From positions 78,553,846-78,617,845 of the forward strand of contig NC_067485.1 of assembly GCF_947179515.1 (NCBI RefSeq): a stretch of DNA of 64,000 nucleotides. Direction: 5' to 3'. A model generated the notes under the pieces. That model was not told the DNA's origin, searched no databases, and saw only the letters and a program-made list of their open reading frames with translations. The DNA comes from Apodemus sylvaticus (taxonomy: Eukaryota > Chordata > Mammalia > Rodentia > Muridae). The position numbers were made by a program, and so were the translations under genes. This document shows, in pieces, positions 11,098-22,814 of the stretch. The stretch's first letter is position 1. Each line of letters starts with the position of its first letter.

Positions 11098-12650
11098 CTA
11101 TGCTCTAAGATCAAGAATCAACCAATGGGACCTCATAAAACTGCAAAGCTTCTGTAAGGCAAAGGACACTGTGAATAGGACAAAACAGCAACCAACAGAT
11201 TGGGAAAGATTTTTACCAATCCTACATCTGATAGAGGGCTAATATCCAATATATACAAAGAATTCAAGAAGTTAGACTCCAGAGAACCAAATAACCCTAT
11301 TAAAAATGGTGAACCAAGCTAAACAGAGAATTCTCAACTGAGGAAACTCAAAGGGCTGAGAAGCACCTAAAGAAATGTTCAACATCCTTAGTCATCAGGA
11401 AAATGTTAATCAAAACAACCCTGATATTCCACCTCACACCAGTCAGAATGGCTAAGATGAAAAACTCAGGGGACAGCAGAGGCTGGCGAGGATGTGAGAA
11501 AGAGGAACACTCCTCCACCGCTGGTGGGACTGCAAGCTGGTACAACCACTCTGGAAATCAGTCTGGCGGTTCCTCAGAAAATTAGGCACAGTGCTACCTG
11601 AGGACTCAGCTATCCCACTCCTGGGCATATACCCAGAAGATGCTCGAACATGTAATAAGGACACATGCTCCACTATCTTCATAGCAACCATATTTATAAT
11701 AGCCAGAAGCTGGAAACAACCCAAATATCCCTCAACAGAGGAATGGATACAGAAAATGTGGTATATTTACACAATGGAATACAACTCAGCTATTAAAAAC
11801 AATGACTTTGGGAAATTCACAGGCAAATGGATAGAACTTGAAAATATCATCCCACGTGAGGTAACTCAGTCACAAAAGAACACACACGGTATGTACTCAC
11901 TGATAAGTGAATATTAGCCCAAAAGTTCAGAATACCCAAGATTCAATTCACAGACCATATGAAGCCTAAAAAGAAGGAAGACCAAAATGTGAATGCTTCA
12001 GTGCTTTTTAGAAGGGTGAACAAAATATTCGCAAGAGGAAATATGGAGACAAAGTGTGGAGCAGAGACTGAAAGAAAGGCCATCCAGAGACTGTCCCACC
12101 TGGGGATCCATCCCATATACAGAACCAAACCTGGACGCTATTCTGGATGCTGGGAAGAGCTCGCTGATGGAAGCCTGACACGGCTGTCTCCTGAGAGGAT
12201 CTGCCAGAGCCTGACAAATGCAGAAGCTGATGCTCGCAGCCAACCAGGAGAAGGGACTGAAGGAGCTGAGGGGGTTTGCAGCCCCATGAAGGGAGCAACA
12301 GTGTCACCAGGCCAGATTCCCCAGAGCTCCCGGGGACTGGACCACCAACCAAACAGTACATATGGAGGGACCCATGAGTCTGGCCACATTTGTGGCACAG
12401 GATGGCCTTGTTGGTCATCAGTGGGAGAAAAGGCCCTTGGGCCTGAGGGGGTTCCATTGCCCAGTGCAGGGGAATGCAGGGGCAGGAGGATGGAAGTAGG
12501 TGGGTGGGGGAGCACCCTCACAGAGGCAGGGGGAGTGGGAAGGGATATAGGGGGTTTCCGAAGGGAGACCTGGAAAGGGGAAAACATGTGAAGTGTAAAA
12601 AAACAAAATATCCAATGAAAAATTTAAAAAAGATATAGACATAAAAAATT
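11098..12650 (+). mobile_element. 5'-truncated L1: ORF2 C-terminus plus 3'UTR
   Basis: A sense-oriented rodent L1. It begins inside ORF2 (aatcaaccaatgggacctcataaaactgc), passes through the conserved C-terminal part of ORF2 (frame 11,591-11,917 encodes LPEDSAIPLLGIYPEDAR and MWYIYTMEYNSAI), and continues into a GA-rich 3'UTR with 'aacatgtgaag' and an A-rich tail. ORF2 is interrupted by stops and frame changes, so the copy is dead. The later open frame 11,959-12,591 is 3'UTR and is not expected to encode protein. Confidence 0.93.
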
Positions 12651-12689
12651 AAAAATAAAAATTAGAATAGAAAAAGAGAGTGTCCGCCA

Positions 12690-12928
12690 TAACTCTGAGG
12701 CCTGACTGCTTGGTCGGCAGGGAGCCACACTGTTTAAAAGGATAAGGGGGTGTGGGCTTGTTGAAAGTGTGTCACACTGGATTTCAAAATGACCATTCCA
12801 AACTCAGAATCTCTCTCTCCCTGCTATAATAACAACGGACCAAGCCTCTGAAGCTGTAAGCCAGCCCCAGTTAAATGCTTGCCTTTATAAGAGTTGCCGT
12901 GGTCATGGTGTCTCTTCACAGCCATAGA
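12690..12928 (+). mobile_element. Rodent LTR-like fragment (subfamily unclear)
   Basis: It ends in 'taagccagccccagttaaatgcttgcctttataagagttgccgtggtcatggtgtctcttcacagc', which resembles the 3' part of murid LTRs: an ATTAAA-like signal, then a GT-rich end. I cannot name the family with confidence. Confidence 0.4.
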
Positions 12929-13059
12929 ACACTGCTCTTCCAGAGGACCGATACCTCCACTGGGCAGCTCACACTGCCTCTAACTCCAATACCAGAGGCG
13001 TTCCAGAGGCTATGGCACCCTCCTTTGGCTCCCGTGGGGGTCATACACATGAAGGTACG
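12929..13059 (+). mobile_element. B3 SINE fragment
   Basis: 'acactgctcttccagaggaccga' followed by 'gcagctcacactgcctctaactcc' is B3 body. It runs into a CA repeat. Confidence 0.7.
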
Positions 13060-13090
<31 letters not shown>

Positions 13091-13112
13091 CGCACATGCA
13101 CGCGCGCGCACA
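13060..13112 (+). repeat. (CA)n-(CG)n microsatellite
   Basis: About 14 CA units are followed by TGCGCACATGCACGCGCGCGCA. Confidence 0.95.
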
Positions 13113-13144
13113 AATTATAAAATACAGCTTAAACATGAAGGTGA

Positions 13145-13290
13145 GCAGTGTCAGTGGGCTGAGAGCATGGTAGTCCACACCAATCCAGCAGGTGGAAGGC
13201 CAAGGCAGGAAGATCACAGCAGCTTAGAGGTTAGGCTGGTCTCCACAGTAAGTTCCAGGCTGCCCAGTTACGTCGCAAGACTCTAATCAA
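13145..13290 (+). mobile_element. Diverged B1/Alu-like SINE
   Basis: Degenerate matches to the 7SL-derived body are visible (gcaggtggaaggccaaggcaggaagatcac ... gaggttaggctggtctccacagtaagttccaggctgcccag). It is old. Confidence 0.5.
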
Positions 13291-14765
13291 CAAAAAAGTG
13301 CAAAGTGAGGCATCTCCTCACAGGCAACTTGCAAACCTTGTCTTCTAATGCCCAGAACTGAACCTCCTGTATTGCCCAATGGTATACTGTGTCTAGACGG
13401 CACTTCTTCACACTGCTCTCTGTCTGCTTTCGAGAGGTCTGTAGCTGCATAAGTCCCCACGGCCATGCTGGCCTCCTGAGCACAGGCTCTTGCTCCCATG
13501 GGCGTGTTTCCTTCTTCCTAGTAACAATCCCAAACTCCTAGCGGAACATCCATCCCGTCTAGCTCTGGGCTCTAAAAGGCCACGTCTGCTTCTTGTTCTC
13601 AGGTCTGTTCTGAGGATCAACACAGCACAGTATAATGGAGAACCTCAGGAGACACACTAAAATTAAACAGTTTTAAATTCTTCCTTCCTTTAAGGAAGAG
13701 AATTCTTCTCTTCCTTAAAATTTGTGTTAAAACTTCAAACATCATGATTCAAAATACTTTTGGAAACTGTTACTGTATAATGTGCCTCAATGTTATCACC
13801 TTTACACATCTGAATTGCTTATTTTTATAATACCCAAATGAATTTTCTAGGTTTTGCTCTACCTTGTATAAGTTGTTAAACTTTTCCTAGTTGTACCTAT
13901 CCATGACTAAGTGCCTGACACTTTCTAAATCTCACTCAGGACCCAGAGGCTTCAAGCTCATTTACTCTATTTCCAGCTAAGGAAAACTCAGAGGGCTAGA
14001 GAGACACTAGGTTATATGAGAAAGGCTAATCTTTAGTGATATGATCTCAATTTATAGATAAACCTCTGTAACTGTTTTTATACAACTGAGATTGTAGTCA
14101 ACATTATTCAAAATAGCAATTCTGCTAAAAGGAATCTAAGTAAAAGCCAAATACTGTCTCTTTACAAGGTCACTTCATGTTCGACAAAGATTTTGTTACA
14201 TTTTTCTTATCTTTGTAATAAATGCAAAATAGACACTTAGGAAAGCAGAATAAATTATTTCCTTATGCAAGAAATCTGAATCCTGTTTAATGAGTTAAAG
14301 AAGAAATGATATGTTACTTTTGAAGCGCTCAATGAGAAGGAACCTAGAGACCACCATGCAGCTCCTTCCTCTGCTTCCTGACACAGTGCCCTGAGATAGG
14401 AAAGCCCCTTTAGAGAAATGCCCAGACCTAATCCAGGCCTTCACACATCTCAGAAAGATAGCACAAAGCTATCGCAAAGGAGAACATGCAGGTTCTGCTG
14501 CCGCAGGCTTACATGGAAACTTCATCCACACACACACAGCATCAGCTCCATTTCCTTCCATTCTTCTATAATCTGAAGCACGACTATTTTTAAGGGCATC
14601 AGGGCTCCAAATGTCCCATAATTTCATATAAATCTTAGTAAGTATTAAGCATGTGACCATATCTTTTATGTTTTCTTAACATTTAAAACCTATGTGCTTC
14701 CTTCCTGTGAGAAGGAAATAACCTGTGCATCTGTGGACTCCTGTGTGAACGGTAACCCCTTACAG
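13291..14765. other. Unassigned sequence
   Basis: There are no repeats that I can name and no supported exon. A short inverted repeat (ttccttcctttaaggaagagaattcttctcttcc) occurs near 13,681-13,717. Confidence 0.4.
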
Positions 14766-14979
14766 CAGTGGTCCTCAACTCCTGACCCTTTAATGCGGGC
14801 CCTCATGTTGTGGGGGCCCCAACCATAACATTGTTTTCATTCCTGATTCCTACTGTAACCTTGTTACTGTTATGGTTCATAATGTAAATATCTGGTACAC
14901 AGGCTATTGGATATGTGAGCCTTGAGAAAAGGCTCTTCAATCAGCAGTGGGGTCATGACCCACAGGTTGAGAGTCACTG
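14766..14979. mobile_element. URR1-type hAT-Charlie element
   Basis: Both inverted ends are present: CAGTGGTCCTCAAC at the left, and GGTTGAGAGTCACTGC at the right. The length of about 214 bp fits a full non-autonomous copy. Confidence 0.75.
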
Positions 14980-15083
14980 CATTAGAGGCTTTTGATTTCA
15001 TGAGACTTCCCATTTTCTGGGCAGCTATCATAATACAAGGACATCACATTTCCGTTTAAAAACAAATATACAAACAAACGTGG

Positions 15084-15275
15084 GCCAGCAATACGGCTCA
15101 GTGGGAGAAGCTCCGGCCAAGCCTGAAGATCTGTGCTCAGTCTCCAGGCCCAACGCGGCAGAAGGAGAAAACGGACTCCCCAAGTTGTCCTCTGGCCTTC
15201 ACTTGATATGGTATGCAGACACATACGTCAGACAGACAGACATGACATGACATATACTCAACACACGTGCAGCTC
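15084..15275 (+). mobile_element. B4 SINE
   Basis: The tRNA-like head 'gccagcaatacggctcagtgggagaagctccggcc' and the body 'ccaagttgtcctctggccttcac' identify a B4-type SINE, with a degraded CAGA-rich end. Confidence 0.7.
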
Positions 15276-18200
15276 CGTGCCTGAAGAGGGAGCAGAACCA
15301 TGGAGTGAGACTAGAAGACCCGCTCACTGTCTCTGGCCTGCCCCAGCCCCCAGCTTACATACAGGCTACAGAGAACTTCTTTCACAGAAAATATCCCCCA
15401 CTCTCCAAAAAGGAGAAAGAAAAAGTAAGACAAAAATGCCATTTTATATGAGTTTGGAGAAGATGGGCAGAGGCTAGGCAGCTGACTTCAGTCCTTGAAG
15501 GAATGAGCCATCTTCATGCATACCAACGGTGCACGCCTTTTCACAAGAATGTCTACAAGAACAAAGCGAGTCACAACGCAGTTGTCCAGCTGCTGCGTAC
15601 AAAGTAAAACTGGATGTCAGTCAAGTTTGTTCACCACAGACACTCGACAGACACCTCTTCCTCAGCTATTCTCTCCACTGTCTTCTGATAAATGAGAAAT
15701 AATATTTTCAGATAGAAATCCAGTTTTAGAGACATTAATAAAAAAGGATGCAAATTTTTCTAAACATTACATCATTTTGAATCAGACTCCAGGAAAAAAA
15801 ACCATAAAAATCAAACTTTTATGAAATCATAAAAGATAAAACACAGTATTAATTTGAAATACTCATGCCTCTGAAATCTGACTGCCCAGAGTACCAATAA
15901 AATGGAGCAGAGGCATTGCAGCTGCATCCTCAGCAATGGGGCCCCTGACAGCGGCTCGGACACAAGCCACCGTGGAGCAGCCCCGAGCTCCCTGAGCCCT
16001 GGCGTGTTTCCTTACACAGTACAGACATACTTCTCTACGACACAACCGAATGAAGACCTCACCAGCCTAATCATAACTATCCAAGGAGCAAAGATCCACA
16101 TGATCCAGTCCAAGCCACACGAGTGGAGGCTGGCAGGTAAGCGGGTGGCAGTGGGCCAGCAAGCACGGGCCCTACCCAACAAAGCTGGTCAGCAGCAAGT
16201 CCTCTATCCCAAGCCTCTGGAGCTCGGGAACCTCAGGAGGACCACCACTGTGAAACTGTATTCTCAACGCTATGTAAGCTTCTCCTTAGGAACAAACTGT
16301 CTTCCAGAGGGCCATTACACGCACGAACTCACGGTTGCTGCCACTGAGCGCACACAAGACCTGCACAAGATCAGGCCAGCCAAAAATCTCAGCATGGATG
16401 GAAGAGGGGCCATGCTCCGGCCGACGCCCTACACACATGCACACGCATGCAGCACTGAGGGCCCATGCTCTGAGAGGCAGCCAAGGCTGGGGCTCTGCAC
16501 AGCCCCCACCTTGGTTGACTGCTGCCAGTTGGAAAGGAGACAGCGTCCTCAACAGGGACTGGTGCACACCCTCCCCTGTCCACAAAAATACCAGGAGAGC
16601 TCCTTGTTAACTGCCATCTACAGAGTCCCCACACGGGGTCAACAAATTCAACTCTTACACTAAGAATCACGGCAGCAGCGTTGAAGATGTGGGCTCAGTG
16701 ACAGGACAGATACATCAGCATTTCAAACACAACTCCACTTTATGCAGCTCTCCTACCTCCAGGTAGACTAATGCTATAGGCAGGACTGTTCAACCAGCGT
16801 TTAGCAGTCTAGTACTGCCGGCTCTTCCATGACAGAGGGAGCCTAGCAGAACCCCTAAGCTGTCACCAAGGGGCTCATGGATCTACTGGATTTATAACAT
16901 CATCCGCTAGAACACACATCAAAACAGACTGTTCCTACTCCACTAGAAAACCACCAAAACCCTACAGCAATGTCAGCCCCAGTTCTTTTCCTTGGCTAAA
17001 TGAGAGATATTTCCTATGCAAAAGTGACCAATTTAAGAGAAAACAAGAAACAAAACCCGTCATCCCATCACCTAGGCCAAAGGACAGGATCAAACACACC
17101 AACATACAACATGCACTCCTGACTGATCCAGACAAGAGAACAGAACTGACATCCAAACAACTTATAAAACAGCATTAATTTCAAAGTAAAATTTTCCTGA
17201 TGAAAGTAAGATACAATAGAAATTAAAATTTAGAAATAGAGAAAACAGGGTCTCAGCATGAAGCTTTGAAAAGGAGAATTGACTATAACTTAATTGCTTT
17301 TATTTTTGTGCTTTTTTTGTTTTAAATATACACATCAAGATAATTGGTAAATACTGTTACTACAATGTACGGGAACTTTTCTTGCTATAATATCTATTAA
17401 GAACCCAAGACATCTACTTTCTTTCATCTTTGGTTTTACATGAAAAAATAAACAAATTGAATAAATACAAACTACGCAAATACAAAAAAAAGAGAATAAC
17501 AATTTAAGTGCTAATATCAAAGCCTTTTTGTTAGCTGTAATCAAGTTAACAATCCACAATGAAATTCATAACTGTCGTAATATCATCACAAGTATTCAAC
17601 TCAGAATTTCCTAAAATACATGCCAGCGAGAGTGATCTGAAAAACACAGCGTGAACAAGTCCTCACGCCCTGAGGCTGGGGCATGCCAACCACTCTCTGA
17701 GGCCAGCCAGGGCAGGTGGTAGAGCCACCTCTTGCTGACAACACCAGGCCAGCAGTGTGAAGGTGGGTTGTCTCCAACCTACATCTATTTATCCCACGTG
17801 CTGTGCAAAAACTACTATGTTCTGTGTGTTTCATGACATGGAAAGAGCTGGGAAACCTGACAGGCAAATCTAAGCATTCAATCTTTCCTCTGATACCTAT
17901 ATACGCGCTAAGGAAAATAATCAGTAATAATCAGTAATCATGATTCTCGCCAAGTCTAGGTTAGAATTCCATCTAGATCTTGATACCTTTTAATTTTAGT
18001 ACCTTTAATGCAGTACCTTTTAACCTCAACTACACTTCCATGTGCATTTTTTTTTCAAATCAAGAATTTCTATTATCTTCAATTCCCACTTTCTGTGTTA
18101 AGAACTCCCTAGAAACCTGCTGTAACACTCCTTAGGCTACCTGTACTACGGGGGTCTGTTCAAGAATGACTTCTTTTTCTATGTAATATCATCAAACTGT

Positions 18201-18375
18201 CAAGAGAAGGAAATGTAACCCGGTCTGATTCACAGAAAGCTTGAAAAGAACCAAGGTTTAAGTGCACGTTAGCAGAAGCAAACGCTGTCCAAGTCACCGA
18301 CTTTTAGATTTACAGTAAAAGCATGTGTTTTTCTGAGTAATGTCTCCAGAATGAAATCTTAAGTCATGCCCATAC
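15276..18375. other. Repeat-poor sequence holding a long unexplained open frame
   Basis: More than 3 kb has no SINE or L1 that I can identify, unusual for this window. It includes the 253-codon frame listed separately (15,902-16,663). Elsewhere there are A/T-rich stretches and no paired splice sites that I trust. Confidence 0.45.
15902..16663 (+). other. 253-codon open frame, no recognisable protein
   Basis: An uninterrupted plus-strand frame starts at ATG 15,902 (MEQRHCSCILSNGAPDSG) and ends at 16,663. It has no signal peptide, membrane segment, repeat or family motif, and its Cys/His/Arg/Gln-rich composition is that of a random frame. A donor-like GGCAG/gtaagcgg lies inside it at about 16,137. 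GC content is higher than in the flanks, which makes long open frames likelier. It is the longest open frame in the window that does not fall in simple sequence, so it is recorded, but I do not call it a gene. An exon or UTR on the minus strand is also possible. Confidence 0.12.
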
Positions 18376-18470
18376 CTGAAATCTTTAACCTCGTGAGCCC
18401 TGCCATGAAGGCCCAGGTGAGTCCCTCCGCTCCTGAGCTGTCCTGCACCATGCCCTTCCAGCTCTGTGCA
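18376..18470 (-). CDS. Candidate internal exon, unrecognised
   Basis: A 95-nt minus-strand interval between a good acceptor (ttgtctcctcacag) and a good donor (TTTCAG/gtatggg). Two of the three frames are open. In the frame that would continue from the first CpG-island ATG (see 35,540-35,584) it reads AQSWKGMVQDSSGAEGLTWA and continues to LTRLKIS. It starts with the last base and ends with the first base of a codon, and both junctions are phase-compatible with the CpG-island exon and with the candidate exon at 6,773-6,986. On the plus strand the same bases also contain a donor-like GGCCCAG/gtgagtcc, so strand is not beyond doubt. No family is recognised. Confidence 0.25.
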
Positions 18471-18611
18471 CTGTGAGGAGACAAGCCTCCTTTCTCACAC
18501 CGCTCCATCCACCAGGAGTTCTCCACTATACCCTCTACAGAGTTCACAGAAGAACATCTCAAATCTCATCTAAAACATATTAATACACAGAAGATCCACC
18601 ACAGACTAAGA

Positions 18612-19437
18612 CAAGCATATCTGTAATATTTATTTAATGCCTAAATGCCCCAAATCATGTTTGCCGTCAAGGAGCACATGACCTGACAGTCCTGAGCGTG
18701 AGAAAAGCGCAGCAGGCTTGCCTGACGAGGGCAGGGGAACAGGAAGGACGGAGACTGGGAACTAAGATGGTAGCAAATAACCTCAGATGTGAGATATGGA
18801 GTGTGACTCACTGTAACGGTCCACAACAGTCTTCATCTCCGAGGCCCCACTTTCAGAAGACAAACACAGAAACAGTTTACAAATGCACTAAAACAAAGCA
18901 CTAGGGAGACACAACTGTGCCAGAGTATGTAACACATTCGAATGGATCAAAAGTCACGTGCCACAGTGACACTGCTCTGCTCCAGGGCAGGGAAGGCGGC
19001 AGGAAGCCCTGTCTTGGGGCGGCTGTAAATTCAGGCAGAGTCAGCATGCAGGCTCTTCACTGCAACCTGGAGCGCGTGGTCCTGTTCCTCACTATACCAC
19101 ATGGAAAGGAAAGGCTTCTTCCAACTGCACTAAAGCCACAGGCTAGAGGGAGACTAAGGCCAGCTGACCTGAGGCGAATCTGGGATGTCGCTAGTGCCAC
19201 CGTAGGGTTGGGGCTCTGACCCACTAACACAGACCCAATTCTGATCTGTGAGTTCTAAAGCCAGGCAGAGACAAGGACATACCTGCTAGATGGCAGGGAC
19301 ATCAAAGGGGCACAGAGCCCATTGAAGCCGGCCGGCCAGCCTGCCAAGCTACAGAGCGATGATGGCCGAGCCAGCAATGCCAGCAATACCAACAATCACA
19401 AATCCACTGCAGACAAACCGGAAATGTACTGAAGGAC
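18612..19437 (-). other. Candidate terminal exon of the small-ORF transcript
   Basis: On the minus strand an acceptor (ccttgctttgaggttgtttttag) opens an exon at 19,437. The first 89 bases complete a 30-codon ORF that stops at 19,349. The remaining roughly 740 bases would be 3'UTR, ending just past an AATAAA at 18,634-18,629. All three frames are otherwise closed early. An internal donor-like AGCAG/gtatgtcc at 19,283 could splice on to the exon at 18,376-18,470 instead, so two 3' forms are possible. The interval is free of SINEs and L1s. Confidence 0.45.
18629..18634 (-). terminator. Polyadenylation signal AATAAA
   Basis: AATAAA on the minus strand. The bases 10-30 downstream read CTTGTCTTAGTCTGTGGTGG, a GT-rich downstream element as expected for cleavage near 18,610. 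Confidence 0.5.
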
Positions 19438-20754
19438 CTAAAAACAACCTCAAAGCAAGGCCTAAGAGATCCTCAGAGACATTAGACGTTTAAACAAACC
19501 AACAACAGTACAATAAGCAAAAGGGAGGAAAGCTTATGGGCACTTAAAAGAGAACCAACTTTAAATACCACAAACCAAACCCTAGCCACTGATGTGAGGA
19601 CAGAACATGTCACAGCACCACCTCACGGGCCAGTCCACCTCCACCTTCACCCTGACAAAGATCAAGACACTGAGATCAGAAAATGAAAACAGAAGTCACC
19701 TGTCCGCAGAAAAACTCAAGTAACAATGGATGCTAACAGAAGTCTAAAATACAAGTATAAGTTTGATTTTCAAAAAGTTTTTAAGTTAAAAACAATCCTG
19801 CAACTTGACGGTAACTGTTATGAACCCCAGAGCATCTTCAGTGGAGTTGGGGTTTCTATGAGATAACTTGTACAGCAGTTCAGGAATGGACTGAAGAGCA
19901 CACACAGCTTCCCCCAAATCTCCATCTGAATGCCTCCAGCAATTCACCTTGTTTATTCAAAGTATCCCAGCCCCAACCCAAAAAAGACACAGTAGATACT
20001 TTAAAAATCAATGGTAACTTTCTGAAATTATCTTTAGTAGAAGGTCTCAAACATTTCACTAAAAGCCATGAGAAAAGCTGCCTTACTTCATATTAAGGTA
20101 AACACAACCAACGTAACTAATACTAACACTCTAAAGAGGAGATGCTCACACAACCCCAGAGCTCCCATACTCAGAAAGTCTGTATTGCCAACAGCCACTT
20201 AGGACCTCATGCAGAGTACACCCAAGTCTTTCTTCCTACTCTAAAAGTAAGCACTTAACACAGTAAAATCCAGGTCTCATGGGCAGAAAGAACAGAAAAT
20301 AAGACATATACTGTCCCCTTAAAACAGAGAAGATAGAGTTTTTCTCAAACCTGTTAAGTCCAAGACAGCCTTGCTTTCTTGCTCTATTAAAAGCACTGAT
20401 AGACTGCTGTGGTTTTATATAAATATAATAATCCATGTTGCCCAATGATCTCGTAATTATGGTCAGCTACAATATTCCTTTTCATACTTTTAGAATCTTT
20501 TCCCAGTAGAAAACAGAAAGCCATCAGAAGCCCCTCAGGGACAGAAGTGGTCAGCTAACAAGCCAGCACAGGCTCCCTCATCACACCTAACTCTTTAGTG
20601 TCTCTCCTTCCTTAAGAGAAACACTTGCAGGCACTAGGGAAACCCAATTATTCTTTCAGGAAGTGATGTAAAAGTAACATGTTTCTTCTTTTGTTAATAA
20701 GTAAACACTTATCAGCAAAGCAGCAGAAATTGACTAAGCAGGATACTTACTCAT
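19349..20754 (-). CDS. Putative 30-residue single-pass membrane micropeptide (spliced)
   Basis: The coding bases are 20,754-20,751 (ATGA, end of exon 2) joined to 19,437-19,349 in the next exon. The ORF is 30 codons plus TAG. It starts MSPSVHFRF, has one cysteine, and ends in the hydrophobic run FVIVGIAGIAGSAIIAL. The run is glycine/alanine-rich with small-xxx-small spacing, as in helices that pack against other helices. It resembles known micropeptides only in size and in being nearly all transmembrane; the sequence is not one that I recognise (not phospholamban, sarcolipin, DWORF, myoregulin or OST4). The start context is fair (G at -3). A 27-codon upstream ORF ends in the same ATGA, suggesting termination-reinitiation. 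The alternatives are a non-coding RNA with a chance ORF, or the tail of a longer protein entering through another upstream exon in the same phase. Confidence 0.35.
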
Positions 20755-20834
20755 GACTGCAAATGTCTCTCTGTGTTGTTCCAATCCACTATTAAACCAA
20801 GATCTGCTGTCCAGGGTTTCTCAGAGGAATGCAT
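20751..20834 (-). CDS. Small upstream ORF, 27 codons
   Basis: ATG at 20,834 within exon 2, reading MHSSEKPWTADLGLIVDWNN and ending RHLQS with TGA at 20,753-20,751. The stop overlaps the start of the 30-codon ORF as ATGA, exactly at the exon border. The start context is weak (GATATGC). It would be read first by scanning ribosomes. I recognise no homologue; it may be regulatory or have no function. Confidence 0.3.
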   Translation of the reverse strand: MHSSEKPWTADLGLIVDWNNTERHLQS

Positions 20835-20842
20835 ATCCTGTT
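20751..20842 (-). other. Exon 2 of the minus-strand transcript
   Basis: 92 nt with near-consensus sites on the minus strand: acceptor 'tttcttttctgtttcaag' before 20,842 and donor ATGA/gtaagtatcc after 20,751. This is the best-looking exon in the window. All three frames contain stops, so it is non-coding apart from the 27-codon ORF and the ATGA start of the next one. The next exon outward is most likely in the CpG island at 35.3-35.6 kb, about 14.4 kb away. Confidence 0.6.
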
Positions 20843-22465
20843 CTTGAAACAGAAAAGAAAGAAATCAGATTTTCTAAAGGTCAATATGTGAAGTGTCCTA
20901 AAAAGAAATGAAAATAACTTTAATTCCATTTTTTCTACTATCTCTAGAACCCCTAGTCATCCTCTTTTAAATATAAAAGATTACTACTAATCACCATCTG
21001 ATTCACAGTTCCCTCTTTCTGAAACAAGCAACTTCAAGAATTAAAAACCATTCAGACCACAACTGCCACACAGGAGCTGAGCTTAGTGTGTGGACAGCAG
21101 CTGTCATAAAAGCTTGTAAACTTGAATCTTTAGTGCTAAACTTATTCCTTCCCCATTCCCAACTAATAAAGTCAAGAAAAGCGGAGTGCTCTCCCTAGGA
21201 CAGATAAAGCAAACCGTGCCTGTTAAATCTATTTTGACTGCATTCAAATTACTTATATAAAATGGCCACAAAAGTTTCTGCTATAAACTTTGTGTGATGC
21301 CATTTCCTCATTATAAACATAATATTTTCATATTTATCAGTTATGTGTAGTATACACCCTTTCAAGGCATTCTAAGTACTTTAAGTTATATCTGGTAAAT
21401 AAGTTGCAACCTTTAAACGTAGTTCTTTTCACTCAAGTATAACATAAGCTTTGCTGTGTATTAATATGGGCATCAATACTAAAACACACTTGACCCTGAC
21501 TAAGACTCACATTACAAAGCTTCCCCTTCTGATTAGCACACTGTTAGACGAGGCAGAAGTACCAGCCTTAAACAATACCATGGGTGCATGAGGCCTTCCT
21601 CACTCTCATACACAGTGCCACAGCCCTGCCATTCAATACCAATGGACACTCGCATAGCTTTCTTCATAAACCAGGAAGCTCTGTCCCACGATCGTGGAAA
21701 GTAACACTTTATTTTCTAAATCACTCAGGAAAACAGAAAGCAGTAAGTCCCTCGAGGGCTCACATGAGAGCTATGAGTCGGATGGGGAAGTGCTTTTAAC
21801 GACTCGGTCTGCTGTGTCTCCACACTGTGCTCAGACCATGTAAGACGCGGAAGCAGCACACACTTTGCACAAGGTAGGGACTGCAGCAGCATGTGTGTGC
21901 ACCACGTGGGCCTACTCTGTAATTAGCAGCGGCATATAATCACGGCTCTGGCACCCTGTCACCTGACCCTGGCCCACAGGTTTTCTTCTTCATCTGGGCA
22001 TTAGCCAGATAACACAATTACCCCACGGAAATGAGTAGTGTCAAAAATCTATAATCACATACAATCCCACATTTTCTTCAGATAAACATCCAAAGTTTCT
22101 CACAATAAAGACACTCCTTGATGGTGTTAGAGTAAGTTTCCTAGATTTGACTTCCCTCCTTGGAAACTAAGACATGGGACATGCTGAACGATAACAGAAA
22201 AGGCAGGAAATGCCACACACACAGCAGAGCGCGTCCTCGGACGCCCAGGAGTCCACGCGCATTCCTACCTGGAGCAGCCACTTTGCCCAGAGGCTTCTGT
22301 TTTTTATACATTTTTAATATTAAATCTTCTAAACTGTAATATCAAAGTACCTTATAGGATGTAATGCCTCCTTCCTACCATACCATAAGAGGCCAAATAA
22401 ATCTTTATTCTGGTATTCAAGACATAAAGAATTTTCTCAGCACTAAAAATACTGTCTTCAAAAAC
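20843..22465. other. Intronic sequence, nothing recognised
   Basis: It falls inside intron 1 of the proposed transcript. It is AT-rich with no SINE that I can name. A short frame at 21,584-21,799 has no support. Confidence 0.4.
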
Positions 22466-22680
22466 ATTAGGACAGGGGCTGGAGGACTGGTTCAGCAGCT
22501 AAGAGAAACTGCTGTTCTTCCAGAGGCCCAAGCTCAGTTACCACGACCCACATCAGGTGGTGACAGCTGCCCAGCTCCAAGGCCAGCTCCAAAGGCCATG
22601 TGATGTCGCTGTCTGGCCTCCTGCACTCAGGCTACACAAACCCATATGCAAACATATGCACCTACTCATAGTTAAAAATA
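22466..22680 (+). mobile_element. B3 SINE
   Basis: 'ggggctggaggactggttcagcagctaagagaaactgctgttcttccagaggccc' is a B2/B3-type tRNA-derived head, followed by a B3 body and a CATATGCA-rich end. Confidence 0.75.
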
Positions 22681-22814
22681 ACAATATTTTAAGTAAGGAA
22701 AATAAAACTTACAAACTCTAGATGGTCAGACTTACCACATGAGGTAGCAATCTTACAGTTTACAAACATGCAAAGCATGTGTTAGAATTTAATGTACAGA
22801 CCCCCTGAACAAGT

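Noticed and set aside
11959..12591. 210-codon plus-strand frame and several minus-strand frames of about 149 codons
   Set aside because: They coincide with an L1 3'UTR, which does not encode protein.
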